A stretch of 64,000 nucleotides of DNA from Psychromonas aquimarina ATCC BAA-1526 (GTDB taxonomy: Bacteria; Pseudomonadota; Gammaproteobacteria; Enterobacterales; Psychromonadaceae), in the NCBI RefSeq assembly GCF_000428725.1, contig NZ_KE386792.1, forward strand, positions 178,234 to 242,233, given 5' to 3'. A program made the translations under genes and the position numbers. Below the pieces are notes generated by a model. The model was not told the origin of the DNA and did not search any database. It was given only the letters and a program-made list of their open reading frames with translations. Numbering within the stretch: position 1 is the first letter of the stretch; each line of letters opens with the position of its first letter. This document shows positions 42,045 to 51,834 of the stretch, one piece after another.

Positions 42045-43037
42045 ATGAGAAAGCACACATTAAAAGCCGCAGTAATCGCCGGATTAGTAAGTTCAAGTAT
42101 TGCACAAGCTTGTACATCTGTTGCCTGGCACACTGATCTGGGAGTTTTCACTTCCCGAACCAATGACTGGGTGGAAGCAACCAATCCGGTACTGGGTAAT
42201 ATTAATAAGGGCAGTTTTCGCTCAGTTCAAGGCAATGGTTTAGGTGACTTATACAAAGTTAAATATAATATTGTTGCTGTTTTAGCATATGGCGAGCTGC
42301 TGCATGACGGGGTTAACAGTCAGGGATTACAGGTTAATACACTGTTTTATAACCCGATGACACTCTCTGGCGACTTACAGCCGGATTCTATTACGCAATT
42401 TTCTTTCGGTGAATATATCCTCGCTAATTATAAATCTGTTGAGCAGGCTGTTAACGAAATTCCTAAGTTAGATATAGCAGATATGCAGCTTGACGGCATG
42501 CCGATGGATATAAAATTACACTGGTCGCTGACCGATAAATCCGGCGACCGTGCGGTTATTGAGATGGATGAAGACGGATTAAAAGTTTATCGCGGAGAAG
42601 AGGCGAATGTGATGACCAACGACCCGTCGTTAGCCGTACATTTGAAAAATAAAAAGATGCATCAAGCTTCATGGAAAAAAGCAGACCGCAACACCAATTT
42701 TGGCTCAACGGGTAATGCCAATGCAGAAAGCCGTTATTTACATGCCGGTTATTTTAAAAGTAAATTAACAGAGCCGAGCAGCATTCAAAATGGTTTGATG
42801 AAAATAGCCAGTGTGCCCTATCGAGTTCCCGTTGACGCGCCCTATAAAGATTTTGGTAAAGGCATGACCGGTTACGCTACTGAATGGACCTTATCACAAA
42901 GCTTAACCAGCGGCGAAAGTGTTATGGAGTACAACTTTGGAGATAACTGGAATACCGTCAAATTCAATGTTTATGAATTAATGGGCAAAGAATTCAGAAA
43001 ACCGCTGTCAGACAATAATATCAGCTCATTATTTTAG
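42045..43037 (+). CDS. Linear amide C-N hydrolase, choloylglycine hydrolase family
   Basis: A 330-residue exported N-terminal-nucleophile hydrolase related to penicillin V acylase and bile salt hydrolase. ATG 42045 is chosen because CGGAGA lies just before it; an in-frame ATG at 42030 would place residues before the signal peptide. The signal peptide ends at AQA, so Cys23 becomes the N-terminal nucleophile (CTSVAWHTDLG, then SRTNDWVE). Other family residues: GVNSQGLQVNTLFYN near 80 and the NDPS motif near 185. In marine bacteria such enzymes may act on N-acyl homoserine lactones, but this is not shown by sequence. A terminator follows. Confidence 0.9.
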   Translation: MRKHTLKAAVIAGLVSSSIAQACTSVAWHTDLGVFTSRTNDWVEATNPVLGNINKGSFRSVQGNGLGDLYKVKYNIVAVLAYGELLHDGVNSQGLQVNTLFYNPMTLSGDLQPDSITQFSFGEYILANYKSVEQAVNEIPKLDIADMQLDGMPMDIKLHWSLTDKSGDRAVIEMDEDGLKVYRGEEANVMTNDPSLAVHLKNKKMHQASWKKADRNTNFGSTGNANAESRYLHAGYFKSKLTEPSSIQNGLMKIASVPYRVPVDAPYKDFGKGMTGYATEWTLSQSLTSGESVMEYNFGDNWNTVKFNVYELMGKEFRKPLSDNNISSLF

Positions 43038-43064
43038 TTATAAAATAAAAGACGGAGCAGATAT

Positions 43065-43094
43065 GCAGGCTCAATATTTGGAGCCTGCTTTTTT
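43065..43094 (+). terminator. Rho-independent terminator of the Ntn-hydrolase gene
   Basis: GCAGGCTC (43065-43072) pairs with GAGCCTGC (43081-43088), followed by TTTTTT. Confidence 0.9.
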
Positions 43095-43265
43095 ATCATG
43101 ATCTGATTTAAACATAACCGGTTAACTCAAAACCAGCTCCATTCCTTAGAAATATTCAATAACTAAGGCTCACCTGTATATTCAAACTCAAGGGCTTAGA
43201 TATTAAGCCCTTTTGTCTGAATTAGGCCAAATTCATCAGCAGCCATCTCCACAACTTGACAGCTT

Positions 43266-43493
43266 TTAACAGCTAGGCAGTGAATGAAAACAGGCGGCTG
43301 AACTGCTTAGGTGTTTCCAGTCATTCTCTTCTACAAAAAACTTCGCCAGAATCTTGCCGCAATGCTTAGTCAGGTGCCAGACAGGCAGCGTGTCGTTTTT
43401 CTCGACATATATAGGCCAGCCAGTATTAAACGAAATAATTTTTGCGGCTAAATGAGCAGCTTGTTCAGGATTCGGTACGTGTATAATTTTCAT
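43266..43493 (-). CDS. Small hypothetical protein
   Basis: A possible 75-residue cytosolic protein (MKIIHVPNPEQAAHLAAKII, then a Trp/His/Cys-containing middle part and a Cys-rich end). I do not recognise it. There is no clear ribosome site before the ATG, and the frame lies alone between two unrelated genes. The amino-acid makeup looks protein-like, which is the only support. Confidence 0.35.
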   Translation of the reverse strand: MKIIHVPNPEQAAHLAAKIISFNTGWPIYVEKNDTLPVWHLTKHCGKILAKFFVEENDWKHLSSSAACFHSLPSC

Positions 43494-43622
43494 CGGGCAG
43501 TTTTATTTCTTAGTTAAGCTCGGCAGTATAACTACTGTTAGCGGCGGCCTAGGCAGTCATAGTATTTCCTGATTACGTACAAGACTAAATAAGTAATCAG
43601 GTATTTATTTAAACAGTACGGA

Positions 43623-44648
43623 TTAACGCAGTAACAAATGCTGAAACGGCGCCCTGCGGAGCAGCTTAATTAAAGCTAATGAAACAAAGAAGGCGGCCAG
43701 CGGAGTAATAATACTCGCTAGATTGTGATCCATCTGTATTATTCCATTAATATTCATCATCACTATTACTACCAGCATATGCACCAGATAGATCCCCAGG
43801 CTGTGCTGCGCTAAGTTCTGCAGCCAGCGGTAATTTCCCCAGTTAGGGTGATTTAACAGCAGCATAAACATGCCTAATGTCCAGAACAGTGTTCCGAATA
43901 GAAAATCATGTACGCTGAAGTTCTGCCCGAAATAGGTAAGGTAATAGGCTTCACAAAAGTGAATGACGATACCCGTGACAATAAACAGCCAGGCTCCAAT
44001 ATTCGTCATGGTAAATTCTCGGCGGCGTATTTCAAATCCAACAGCAACAAACAGGGTTGAAAAAAACGGTCCGTTTCTGGTAAAGATCGGTGCGCTCAGT
44101 TCGGTCATCGGCTGGTAAGATCCTGCGGCGGCACCATAAATAAACAGCCCGGCAGCTATGGTTAATAACCAGCGCAGCTGCTTAGTCACCAGCAGCAGAG
44201 CGATAATTGCAACGGCACAAACTAATGCCGGCAAGAACCACAGATGAACAAGCCCGCCTTCAAACAAGCTGTTTACTGGTGACGCGGCTAAACTTTGCCA
44301 GTAACTTAAGCGTTCCGCCAGATAGCCGTTCTGACTTAAAGCCAGAGCGTTTATAGGGAATAACAGGTAAATAACACTCCAGCTCAGCCATATTTTCAAC
44401 AGCGGCAGTGAATAATTTTTAAAATGTTTCAGTGGTGCTTCAATTAACTTAGGGGCAATAAAATAACCTGAAATAATAAAGAATAAGGGGACAGCAAAAC
44501 GGCTGATTTGATTGAGAAACAGGCCGAAACTAGTATCTTCTCCCGTTCCAAAAATGGTAGAGATAAACGGGCGGGTATGGATAAATATGATAGCAATAAT
44601 CGCTAATAGTCGTCCCAGCTCGATACTGGACATCTTCTTCTGCTGCAT
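43623..44648 (-). CDS. Acyltransferase family 3 membrane protein
   Basis: A 341-residue inner-membrane protein of the acyltransferase-3 family (OafA/NolX/WecH type), which transfers acyl groups to sugars or other surface molecules. About ten hydrophobic helices are present. The N-terminal signature is SSIELGRLLAIIAIIFIHTRPF, with the family Arg and His. A second pattern is RFAVPLFFIISGYFIA near residue 50. The acceptor is unknown. An AGGAAAG site precedes the ATG. It stands alone, with a 418-base gap upstream. Confidence 0.88.
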   Translation of the reverse strand: MQQKKMSSIELGRLLAIIAIIFIHTRPFISTIFGTGEDTSFGLFLNQISRFAVPLFFIISGYFIAPKLIEAPLKHFKNYSLPLLKIWLSWSVIYLLFPINALALSQNGYLAERLSYWQSLAASPVNSLFEGGLVHLWFLPALVCAVAIIALLLVTKQLRWLLTIAAGLFIYGAAAGSYQPMTELSAPIFTRNGPFFSTLFVAVGFEIRRREFTMTNIGAWLFIVTGIVIHFCEAYYLTYFGQNFSVHDFLFGTLFWTLGMFMLLLNHPNWGNYRWLQNLAQHSLGIYLVHMLVVIVMMNINGIIQMDHNLASIITPLAAFFVSLALIKLLRRAPFQHLLLR

Positions 44649-45066
44649 GGTTTCTTTCCTAGAATTGACAAATAAAGCGCCTGGAATACTGTTAATTCAG
44701 CCGCGGCAGTAAATTACCCCAGCTTTGCGGCAATGCAGTCATCATTACGATTCTGTTATTTATCATTTTCATTCTTTATTGTTTTTATTTGATAAGTCTC
44801 AAATTTAAAATAACAACGGATATCTAAATAAAGCAGTAAACTGACGGGTAGTACTGAAGAAAAAATGAGCACGGGAGCGGCGGCCTGAACTGTTATTACA
44901 ATGCAGAGACAGGAAATAAGGTCTTGTTAGATCTATTATTTGCTGTCTTTAATAAAATCATATGAGCAGAAAAGACTCTAAGTGAAAGAAAAAGAAGAAT
45001 CGAGCTGTGCCTAAGCTTCCTGCAGGACTGCTTACAGCCCTGCTTTTTACCCGTCTTGATATGCGC
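44649..45066. other. Gap with a plus-strand terminator but no plus-strand gene
   Basis: This 418-base stretch holds no protein gene. Near its right end GCAGGACTG (45022-45030) pairs with CAGCCCTGC (45035-45043), followed by TTTTT, a good terminator for transcription on the plus strand. Since no plus-strand gene lies upstream, a small RNA may end here. Confidence 0.45.
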
Positions 45067-46473
45067 TTATAAATCGAAAATATCATCTAACTCAGTCTCA
45101 TTATTTGCAGCTCCTGCATTTTTCAAAAGCTTAATAATTTCACTATGATCTTTTTCGTAGGCAATATCTAACGCCGAGTTTCCCTCTTTATTTTTTGTAT
45201 CAATTTCAATCTTTGGCTGTGCAAGCAGTAACTTCACCACTTCAGTATTACCTTGATGACTAGCGTAAAATAAAGCACTGCTTCCTGTCCTGTCGCTTTT
45301 ATTAATATCAATTTCTTTTTTATTTAACAGCAGTTTAATCACGGGAAGTTGATTATGAACCGCGGCTGCAGTCAGTACTGTCCACCCGGTTACTGAATTA
45401 TTAATATCCAGTTTAGGGTAAGCAAGCAGCAGTTTAACGGCCTCAATATTCCCATTTCTGGCAGCGGTATTTATAGGCGAAGATTTATGTACATCTATAT
45501 CAGGGTGACTCAGCAGAAGTTTGATAACCTCTGTATCATTACGATAACTTGCCCACATTAAAGTAGTATCTCCCGCCATGTCGACTTTGTTTACATCAAT
45601 ATCGGGATCAGCAAGCAGCAGTTTAAGCACCTCTATGTGCTTTCCGTACACGGCTTTATCTAAAGCTGTTTCTTTACGTTCATCAACTTTATTTATATCA
45701 AGTTTTGGCTGTGCAAGCAGCTGCTTAACCACTTCGCTATGACCATTAGATGATGCTCTTAATAAAGGTGTATATTTATCATCTCCAACTGCTTGGTTTA
45801 TATCAATTTTTGGGTGGGTAAGCAGAAGTTTAACAATTACGCTTTGTCCCAGTGAGGATGCACTCAATAAAGCAGTTGTGGGATACTTCTCACTCGTTAT
45901 TTTATTTACATCAATATCAGGATGAGCAAGCAGCAGCTTAACGACTTCTGTTTTTTTCGAATAACTTGCCATTGATAATGCAGTATTATTTCTGTTATTA
46001 GCTTTATTTACATCAATATTAGGATGAGCAAGCAGCAGCTTTACTACTTCCGTTTTTCCCTGCTTAGATGCCGCCGCTAAAGCTGTACCGTTGAACATAC
46101 TGCCAGCTTGATTTATATCAATATCTGCGTGTGCCAGTAAAAGCTTAACAACTTCGGCGTCTCCGCGATACGATGCCAGCCATAGTGCTGTTATTTCGAT
46201 TTTTCGGTTTACATCAATATCCGGGTGCGCAAGTAGAAGCTTTATTATTGCAATTCTCTTTCCAGAAACGGCGCTCAATAAAGCAGTCCTTTTTTCTGCA
46301 TCTTGTTTATTTACATCAAGGCTTGTAGATGAAAGGGCAAGCTGAACTTTTTCGACATTACCTTCTGCACTGTATTTTACAAAATTTGCGGCCGCCTCAT
46401 CGTTTGGTGACTGAGCATAGCTGCCTGAAACAGTTAAAAGCAGCATAAATAATAGTGTTATTTTTAACTTCAT
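45067..46473 (-). CDS. Exported ankyrin-repeat protein
   Basis: A 468-residue periplasmic protein. A signal peptide (ITLLFMLLLTVSGSYA) is followed by about 13 ankyrin repeats of 33-36 residues from near residue 35 to the end. Each has the second-helix pattern EVVKLLLAHP and the loop DIDVNK. The repeats are also similar at DNA level, so copy number may change by recombination. Ankyrin proteins bind other proteins, and the partner is unknown. The large secreted protein gene upstream ends 48 bases before it on the same strand, so the two are likely cotranscribed and may interact. Confidence 0.9.
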   Translation of the reverse strand: MKLKITLLFMLLLTVSGSYAQSPNDEAAANFVKYSAEGNVEKVQLALSSTSLDVNKQDAEKRTALLSAVSGKRIAIIKLLLAHPDIDVNRKIEITALWLASYRGDAEVVKLLLAHADIDINQAGSMFNGTALAAASKQGKTEVVKLLLAHPNIDVNKANNRNNTALSMASYSKKTEVVKLLLAHPDIDVNKITSEKYPTTALLSASSLGQSVIVKLLLTHPKIDINQAVGDDKYTPLLRASSNGHSEVVKQLLAQPKLDINKVDERKETALDKAVYGKHIEVLKLLLADPDIDVNKVDMAGDTTLMWASYRNDTEVIKLLLSHPDIDVHKSSPINTAARNGNIEAVKLLLAYPKLDINNSVTGWTVLTAAAVHNQLPVIKLLLNKKEIDINKSDRTGSSALFYASHQGNTEVVKLLLAQPKIEIDTKNKEGNSALDIAYEKDHSEIIKLLKNAGAANNETELDDIFDL

Positions 46474-46521
46474 TTTGAATCCCCTATCGTTACTGAAACA
46501 GTACTTAAATATGTAATTTTA

Positions 46522-48186
46522 CTATTGTTCAAGCTTGCTGCTGTCTTCAACATAATTTTGGTCATACCAATATTTCATTGTGAAAGTACATGTCTTTTTC
46601 GACAGTTTTATTTTACCCGTCCCAAAATGGAAGAAACTGCCTGCAGAACAATCACAGGAAGAGCGGTCAACATCTACATTGGCAAATATAGTCTTGCCTT
46701 TGACCTTAACAGAGTGACGATAAGACTGGAGACCAAGATTATTGTAGGCCTGCGAGCAGCTATAAGCATTAAAGGCTTTAGTGTTTGCCTCTCGCTGCGT
46801 TGAAGCGCGTTTTGTCGGCCCGCTGGAACTTATCGTTGAAATAACTTTCCGTGTAAGATCATTAAATTTCCATCTATATTCAAACAGGTAATAGTTTGGA
46901 TCACCTAAATCTTTCTCACAAGAGATACTCTGGAGTTCCGGTCCTTCTAAAAATCCATCCCTTTCTCTGGCATGAGCATAACGCATCTGATTTTTGGCTT
47001 TATCACAGGTTTCATATCCTGCATTTAAAATCTTACGTTGCTCTGAATTCCATTCATACAAGCTGCTGCCGGGAAGTGCAGGCCTGTTTTTTATCTGCAT
47101 CTGCTTTTTAGCTATCCAGTCATCAGCAAGCAGTTTTTCTTTTATATTTAGGGATTTTCTACTTTTGGCGGCAGAGGTGACAGCAGAAATATTTCGAGAA
47201 TAGACCTTATCAATTTCTGTTCTTTTATTCTCAAATACCTGCTGATTGTTAGAAATAACCAGATTTTCTGGTATTTTTTTTGCCTTAAATTTTTTATAAA
47301 TAATGCGTAGTGTTTTCATTTTCTCAATAGGATCACTAATTTCATTGGTTTTATTAAGCTTTCTTGTTAACGAAGATACATCTGTTTTGTACTGTTTTCT
47401 AAGATTATCAAAATGATCTGTAAGCGTTGAATTAAGCTCTCTAGAAACCTTTTCTGCGGCTGTTTTTTTATTCAACCAATGCTTCACTGCAGACAAATCG
47501 TACTGGACAGTTATTAAACGCGGCGATACAAGTTCGATATATTCAGCCGACTGAGAATTATTTTTTTCTTTAAACCAGCTTTTGGCTTTATCTGCATTGA
47601 TATAATTTCTATCAACATCAATTTTTCTCCACTTTTTTTCAGAAACAGGATGAATTATCTGACTGACGGCAGCGCCTAAAAATAACCGATCCCATTTCGG
47701 GCTGGACGGCAAATTAAAGCTGCTCTCATTACCCGCTTTACTCATCACACCAGGATCACAGACAAAATAAGGGATTTCCTGCTTATAGCCGAAAGACCCG
47801 CTTCTCAGACGACTCAATAACCTCACATTGTAAATTCTGATTTTGTCTAAAATTTCTTGCGGGATATAGTTTTCACTGTCTTTGCTGGTTGTAGAGGTAA
47901 ACAATGTCGTTTTTTTATCATTTTGATTAACTCTGATGCGCACCTGAGTCACTTTGTCCCACTTTGCAATACAGTCGTAAACGGGTTCGTCGAGTAATGT
48001 CCAAATCTTCCAGGAAATATGAATTTTTGTATTAACACCTTCCTTCATCTTTCCACTTGAATCAGCATATAACCAGGGAAAGTAGCTTTCCGTAGACAGC
48101 TTACCGTTAAACGAAACAGCCCATACGCTGCTTATTGTTAGTAGGGTGATAATAGAAAATAGTAATGACTGTTTAAATAACGTCAT
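46522..48186 (-). CDS. Large exported protein of unknown function
   Basis: A 554-residue protein I do not recognise. The signal peptide is FSIITLLTISSVWA, cleaved near residue 23. The middle part (about 225-350) is Lys-rich and helical; the C-terminal part contains several cysteines (KCDCSAG-like pattern in SSCDCSAGSFF and KTCTFTMKYW) that may form disulfides. Cysteines also occur in YDCIAKW and YFVCDPG near the start. A GGGGGAAG site precedes the ATG. It is the first gene of a probable pair with the ankyrin protein. Confidence 0.65.
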   Translation of the reverse strand: MTLFKQSLLFSIITLLTISSVWAVSFNGKLSTESYFPWLYADSSGKMKEGVNTKIHISWKIWTLLDEPVYDCIAKWDKVTQVRIRVNQNDKKTTLFTSTTSKDSENYIPQEILDKIRIYNVRLLSRLRSGSFGYKQEIPYFVCDPGVMSKAGNESSFNLPSSPKWDRLFLGAAVSQIIHPVSEKKWRKIDVDRNYINADKAKSWFKEKNNSQSAEYIELVSPRLITVQYDLSAVKHWLNKKTAAEKVSRELNSTLTDHFDNLRKQYKTDVSSLTRKLNKTNEISDPIEKMKTLRIIYKKFKAKKIPENLVISNNQQVFENKRTEIDKVYSRNISAVTSAAKSRKSLNIKEKLLADDWIAKKQMQIKNRPALPGSSLYEWNSEQRKILNAGYETCDKAKNQMRYAHARERDGFLEGPELQSISCEKDLGDPNYYLFEYRWKFNDLTRKVISTISSSGPTKRASTQREANTKAFNAYSCSQAYNNLGLQSYRHSVKVKGKTIFANVDVDRSSCDCSAGSFFHFGTGKIKLSKKTCTFTMKYWYDQNYVEDSSKLEQ

Positions 48187-48530
48187 CGCTTCCCCCTTAT
48201 TACATATTTAGGACAGGCCCATGTATTTTTAATAGCCGAATAATAAAAAAGATATAGCAAATTAGGGAAAAGTCGAAAAGTCAGTGTGAAAAGTAGGAGG
48301 CGTGTATGTTTATTTTTATAAGCAAAATATTACATCAAAAAGCACTTATCAGCTCAATAACAAACAGCTGTTATTACCCGCTTAATACATAACTGAGAGT
48401 GATAGATGATATAAATGGAGCAGATGTTTCTGCGCTGCGCCCTGCTTTACAATAAACCCTTTAAAACTTAACAGCTTTAACCCTGTTTATCCGGCCAAGT
48501 AACACTGCTTTGCTTATTTTAGAGGTGCTT
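48187..48530. other. Divergent promoter region, no gene
   Basis: This 344-base AT-rich region separates two divergent genes and should hold both promoters. No repeat, hairpin or recognised operator was seen. Confidence 0.45.
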
Positions 48531-49280
48531 ATGAAACTCAGACAACAATTATTACCTGCATTATTTTTTGGTTTTTTATCCATTTCACAGATAAATGCAG
48601 CCACAGTCACTTTAAAAGACGGGCAGAATTTTACCGGGCAGATAAAAAGCCAGGACAGTGAAACACTTATACTCGATGCCAAGGGCATTGAAATGCGCCT
48701 GCCGGTCAGCAGTATCGCTTTCATTGATATGAGCGATAACAGTCTGAAAGCCGCCGATAAACCCGCTGAAAAAACCACTACAGCAGCAGACAGCAGTACA
48801 CCGGCAGCCGTCAATGCCGGTACAGCATTGACGGTGCGTATGTCGGAATCCGTCAACAGCCGTCATAATAAAAGCGGACAACGTTTTACTGCAATACTGG
48901 AAACGAACCTGATGGCGGGTGATGTTATTGCTGCTCCGAAAGGTGCTAAAGTCTACGGTCTGTTAACGGATGTCAAAAAAGCAGGACGAATAGCAGGCTC
49001 AGCTTCTATGACTATGCAGCTGACCGGGATTTCGGTAAATGATGTAATGGTCGATATTAAAACCCAAAGTATCAGCGGCGAAGGTATTAATACAGCTAGA
49101 ACTACCGCGGCAAGGACAGCAAGGACAGCCGCTGTCGGCGGACTGATTGACGGCAGTGACGGCGCAAAAACCGGTGCTAAAGTCGGACTCGGTCTGGCGG
49201 TTCTAACCAAAGGCAACGATATTCAAATGCCTAAAGACGAGTTAATTGATTTTGTTTTAGCCGCTCCGCTTAATATCTAA
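48531..49280 (+). CDS. Exported protein with LSM-like N-terminal region, unknown function
   Basis: A 249-residue exported protein. ATG 48531 is chosen because GAGG lies five bases upstream; an in-frame TTG at 48510 is rejected. A signal peptide ends near INAA (residue ~23). Residues 24-70 (TVTLKDGQNFTGQIKSQDSE, then a strand pair) resemble a small beta-barrel of LSM type seen in other exported proteins. After an Ala/Thr-rich linker, a second beta domain runs from about 95 to 175 (TALTVRMSESVNSRHNKSGQ), followed by a Gly/Ala-rich stretch. A possible envelope role is inferred from the signal peptide only. A terminator follows. Confidence 0.72.
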   Translation: MKLRQQLLPALFFGFLSISQINAATVTLKDGQNFTGQIKSQDSETLILDAKGIEMRLPVSSIAFIDMSDNSLKAADKPAEKTTTAADSSTPAAVNAGTALTVRMSESVNSRHNKSGQRFTAILETNLMAGDVIAAPKGAKVYGLLTDVKKAGRIAGSASMTMQLTGISVNDVMVDIKTQSISGEGINTARTTAARTARTAAVGGLIDGSDGAKTGAKVGLGLAVLTKGNDIQMPKDELIDFVLAAPLNI

Positions 49281-49293
49281 ATATCAAAAAATG

Positions 49294-49318
49294 AAACCCG
49301 GTTTTATGCCGGGTTTTG
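49294..49318. terminator. Bidirectional terminator
   Basis: AAACCCGG (49294-49301) pairs with CCGGGTTT (49309-49316), with A-rich bases before and T-rich bases after. It lies between converging genes. Confidence 0.8.
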
Positions 49319-49328
49319 TTATGCTCAA

Positions 49329-50711
49329 TCAGGCAGTCGCCAGCGTTAAATTATTCATCCAGTAACGTTTTAAGTAGCGCTGGAAACACAAAGTAAATTT
49401 TACTAACTCTTCTGCCAGCATCAGCATATAGACGTATTTAAAATCCCAGTCTAAGATGAAGGCTGCAAATGCGGTAAGCGGTACACCTACCATCCACATG
49501 GAGATAAAATCCATACGTAAACAAAAGTGATTATCGCCGCCGGCACGCAGAATACCGTTGATAATGATCATATTAAGCATACGCAGCCATATCGCACAAC
49601 AAAGTACGGTCAGCGCAGGTGATGCAAGCGGATACAGTTCCGCACTGGTCAGATTTAACCCGGACAAAATCACATCTTTAGCGAATAAAAGCATCAGTCC
49701 GACACACAAACCAAATACCAGTACCGTTTTGATAAAAAACTTCGACATCTTAAACGCCTCAGCAAATTCATCCCGGCCTAAGGACTGCCCAAGCAGTACA
49801 GAGCAGGCCACTGAAATGCCGAAAAACAGTGAATAACATAAGGATTCAAAGGGCCCTATCATACTGAAGACAGCCAGCTCTGTTGTGCCCATATGCCCGA
49901 AAATCATCTGATATACCAGTGTACCAATTGCCCATACCACTGCGCTGGCCGTAGAAGGAACAGCAATATGTTTGTATGATGCCCATAACTTCGCTGAATT
50001 AGTCAAGGTTTCTGCAGTAAGCAGCCAGTGTCTGCGCCAGTATAAAAAGCCGAATATAAATACCACCTGCAGCAGGCGCGAAATCGTTGTCGCTAAAGCC
50101 GCACCTGCAACTCCCATTGCCGGAACACCGAATCCGCCTTTAATAAGCCAGAAATTCAAGGCAATATTAACGATAATTGTCAGCGCCCCCAGATATAAAG
50201 GCGTGAGAGTATCACCAGTAGAGCGCAGAGCTGACTCAGAAACAATAATCAGGTGGGTCAAAATCAAAACCGGAAAACTGTACCACAGGTAAGTTGAGCC
50301 TAACTCAATAACCTTTAAATCCGTTGTCTGCAGCATCATTATAGTGCCGGAAAACAAGGTGATGCCTAAAGTGACCGGCACTAATATTTTGGCACCGCAG
50401 TTCATCACCAGCATGGTAATGGTTTTCGCTGAACTGCGGTCATTGCGGCCCCAGTACTGGGCCACTAATACCCCGTTGGCTGATGCCATTCCTGCCATTA
50501 TCATGATTGCAACAAAATGCCATTTTGAGGCGATTCCAACAGATGCAGTTGCTTCGTTGCCGAAATCACTGACCATTAACACATCCGCCATTGCTAAGAC
50601 GGCAACCAGTGCACTTTGCACTGCAACGGGAAACCCAAGCTTGATCACCTTAGATAACATACCGTCAGGTGTGGATTTACTGCTTGAATTGAGGTAGTTT
50701 TTAAAAGTCAT
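49329..50711 (-). CDS. MATE-family efflux transporter
   Basis: A 460-residue inner-membrane pump of the MATE family with 12 predicted helices, which exports cationic compounds using sodium or proton gradients. The family pattern is seen in LGFPVAVQSALVAVLAMADV near residue 28 and again in the second half (VPSTASAVVWAIGTLVYQMI). An AAGGAG site precedes the ATG. A divergent AraC-family gene starts 52 bases away, the usual arrangement for a regulator and its target. The substrate is unknown. Confidence 0.93.
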   Translation of the reverse strand: MTFKNYLNSSSKSTPDGMLSKVIKLGFPVAVQSALVAVLAMADVLMVSDFGNEATASVGIASKWHFVAIMIMAGMASANGVLVAQYWGRNDRSSAKTITMLVMNCGAKILVPVTLGITLFSGTIMMLQTTDLKVIELGSTYLWYSFPVLILTHLIIVSESALRSTGDTLTPLYLGALTIIVNIALNFWLIKGGFGVPAMGVAGAALATTISRLLQVVFIFGFLYWRRHWLLTAETLTNSAKLWASYKHIAVPSTASAVVWAIGTLVYQMIFGHMGTTELAVFSMIGPFESLCYSLFFGISVACSVLLGQSLGRDEFAEAFKMSKFFIKTVLVFGLCVGLMLLFAKDVILSGLNLTSAELYPLASPALTVLCCAIWLRMLNMIIINGILRAGGDNHFCLRMDFISMWMVGVPLTAFAAFILDWDFKYVYMLMLAEELVKFTLCFQRYLKRYWMNNLTLATA

Positions 50712-50763
50712 ATGTGCTCCTTATTTTGCAGGGCAACTATAGTTGAAGAGGATTTGAAAGAAA

Positions 50764-51654
50764 ATGTGCGAAAATAGACAAAACCTGTGCGAATCCGTCA
50801 TCAGAAAAATATCGCCTAAATCACAATGGCAGGAAGATGTCTATCTGGCGGATGCCTGTAAAGAACGATTTCTGACCAGCTCAGATATTCCCGAACTGAG
50901 CCAGGAGCAGATATTTATGGCTGGAATGGCCGAGCTTGCCGACGGCTACCATGTCGAGCGCTGCGGCGCTACAGTTCATACCATAATTTTTACCTTAGAA
51001 GGCAGCGGCATTTTAACCACGGCAGAGCGTGTTGAATTGATCGAACCTTATACTTTACTGATTATTCCTGCGCATACCCCTTTCCGCTTTGAACTGAATC
51101 CGGTTGATAACTACTGGAAGATGGTCTGGCTGCTTCCTCAGGAAACAGATAAATGGAAGCAGTTTGCAGAACTGGGACCAACAATTCTGCCCTATCACCA
51201 GTGTGAGCAGATATGGTCTCTGCTGAATTTGATTCACTGCGAAATAAACGGCAGAACAGGTTTTCGGCGCTTACTAGTCAGCGAACTGAACCTGAAACTG
51301 ACAGGTGTCGAATCAAAATCCACCAGCTCAGTATCACGTGTGCATACCCTGTTTAATGAAGTACAAAGTCAGCTACATCTACCGTGGACAGTGAAAGAGA
51401 TGGCGGCAAAATGTTTTATCAGTGAAGAGCAACTGAACCGGATTTCAAAAAATTTATACGCTATGTCCCCCAGGACCAGGCTGATTCAGTTACGTATGGA
51501 GAAAGCGGCAGATTTACTGCAGTACCGCGAGTGGACAATTTCGATGATCGCACAGCGTTTAGGTTATAGAGATCCTTACAATTTTTCCCATAGGTTCAGG
51601 AAGTACTTCAGCTGTTCACCAAGCCGTTATAGAAAGAATATTCTAAAAAATTGA
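50764..51654 (+). CDS. AraC-family transcription regulator
   Basis: A 296-residue regulator. The N-terminal half is a cupin-like sensor (residues about 35-130, with HTIIFTLEGSGILTTAE and LLIIPAHTPFRFEL). The C-terminal half has the two helix-turn-helix motifs (VKEMAAKCFISEEQLNRISK and ISMIAQRLGYRDPYNFSHRF). The gene is divergent from the MATE pump with only 52 bases between them, so it probably controls that pump. The inducer is unknown. Confidence 0.92.
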   Translation: MCENRQNLCESVIRKISPKSQWQEDVYLADACKERFLTSSDIPELSQEQIFMAGMAELADGYHVERCGATVHTIIFTLEGSGILTTAERVELIEPYTLLIIPAHTPFRFELNPVDNYWKMVWLLPQETDKWKQFAELGPTILPYHQCEQIWSLLNLIHCEINGRTGFRRLLVSELNLKLTGVESKSTSSVSRVHTLFNEVQSQLHLPWTVKEMAAKCFISEEQLNRISKNLYAMSPRTRLIQLRMEKAADLLQYREWTISMIAQRLGYRDPYNFSHRFRKYFSCSPSRYRKNILKN

Positions 51655-51834
51655 AGCTGACATTATGCAGCTCTTTTTTAGACAATAGTCAATTCCCTTC
51701 TATCGAGCAACAAAACATAACAAACTCAACAAACGCCGTGAAAATTACCTATAATTATAGTCATCGAAAAATAAGCGGGCAAATCTAAACCAACCTCAAA
51801 ATAACAACTGTTAATAGAAAGAGGAGAAAATCCA

